NCBI GenBank assembly: GCA_016801845.1
Contig: CM028906.1
Coordinates: 124,001 to 188,000, forward strand
DNA length: 64,000 nt
Direction: 5' to 3'
DNA from: Polydactylus sextarius
Lineage: Eukaryota > Chordata > Actinopteri > Polynemidae
A program made the position numbers and the translations under genes. This document shows positions 63,958 to 64,000 of the stretch, piece after piece. Position 1 is the first letter of the stretch, and each line of letters starts with the position of its first letter. Under the pieces are notes generated by a model. The model ran no database searches. It saw only the letters and a program-made list of their open reading frames with translations, and was not told the DNA's origin.

Positions 63958-64000
63958 CTGGAGGACCGCAGACAGAGAACTGGTCAGACCTGGACCTGCA

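Noticed and set aside
10219..63957. Possible identity as VPS13A instead of VPS13C
   Set aside because: The GHTVGGAAG and AAESTEEV segments and the C-terminal tail fit VPS13C as I know the family; no VPS13A-specific segment was seen. A tree would settle it.
1..64000. A previously undescribed multi-gene system
   Set aside because: Apart from VPS13C, every recognisable coding segment is a transposon remnant; I see no operon-like or clustered novel genes.

Overview
The window is vertebrate, almost certainly teleost, nuclear DNA. It has GT-AG introns, long CA/TA microsatellites and a dense set of fish-type transposons: LINE-2, Rex1/CR1-like, L1 and R4-like LINEs, a Ty3/gypsy fragment, hAT elements and Tc1/mariner. 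The species cannot be named from the sequence alone.

The only host gene I can support is on the minus strand, from 63957 down to a stop codon at 10219-10221. Forty-eight exons join into one uninterrupted frame of 6,927 bases (2,308 residues plus stop). The product is the C-terminal part of VPS13C, a bridge-like lipid-transfer protein. The 5' part of the gene lies beyond the right edge. The exons encode, in order, the later repeats of the lipid-transfer groove (63957 to about 55.8 kb), the adaptor-binding (SHR-BD/VAB) region (about 51.4-45.2 kb), the ATG2-like helical C-terminal region (43.6-33.8 kb, continuing to 20.8 kb) and the PH-like C-terminus (18.3-10.2 kb). Exons are packed between 64 and 41.5 kb. 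The 3' introns are enlarged by transposons: 12.9 kb between 20918 and 33845, 6.9 kb between 34605 and 41527, and 7.1 kb between 10321 and 17402.

Region by region: 1-10.2 kb is downstream intergenic sequence with a decayed R4-like LINE, a MITE, a gypsy pol fragment, a LINE-2 copy and the probable VPS13C 3' UTR. 10.3-17.4 kb (last intron) holds a nest of an L1 fragment, a Rex1-like LINE and a LINE-2 inside the latter. 20.9-33.8 kb holds a broken L1 carrying two later insertions, hAT relics, a second Rex1-like LINE and a 1.5 kb tandem-structured repeat. 34.6-41.5 kb holds LINE fragments and composite repeats. 47.6-48.3 kb is a hAT MITE with a visible 8-bp target duplication. 51.5-55.7 kb holds a terminal-inverted-repeat element, a Tc1 copy, a LINE-2 tail and a long repeat.

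No RNA gene, CRISPR array or dedicated new gene system was found. The most interesting material is the layered history of insertions and several repeat families with unusual architecture.
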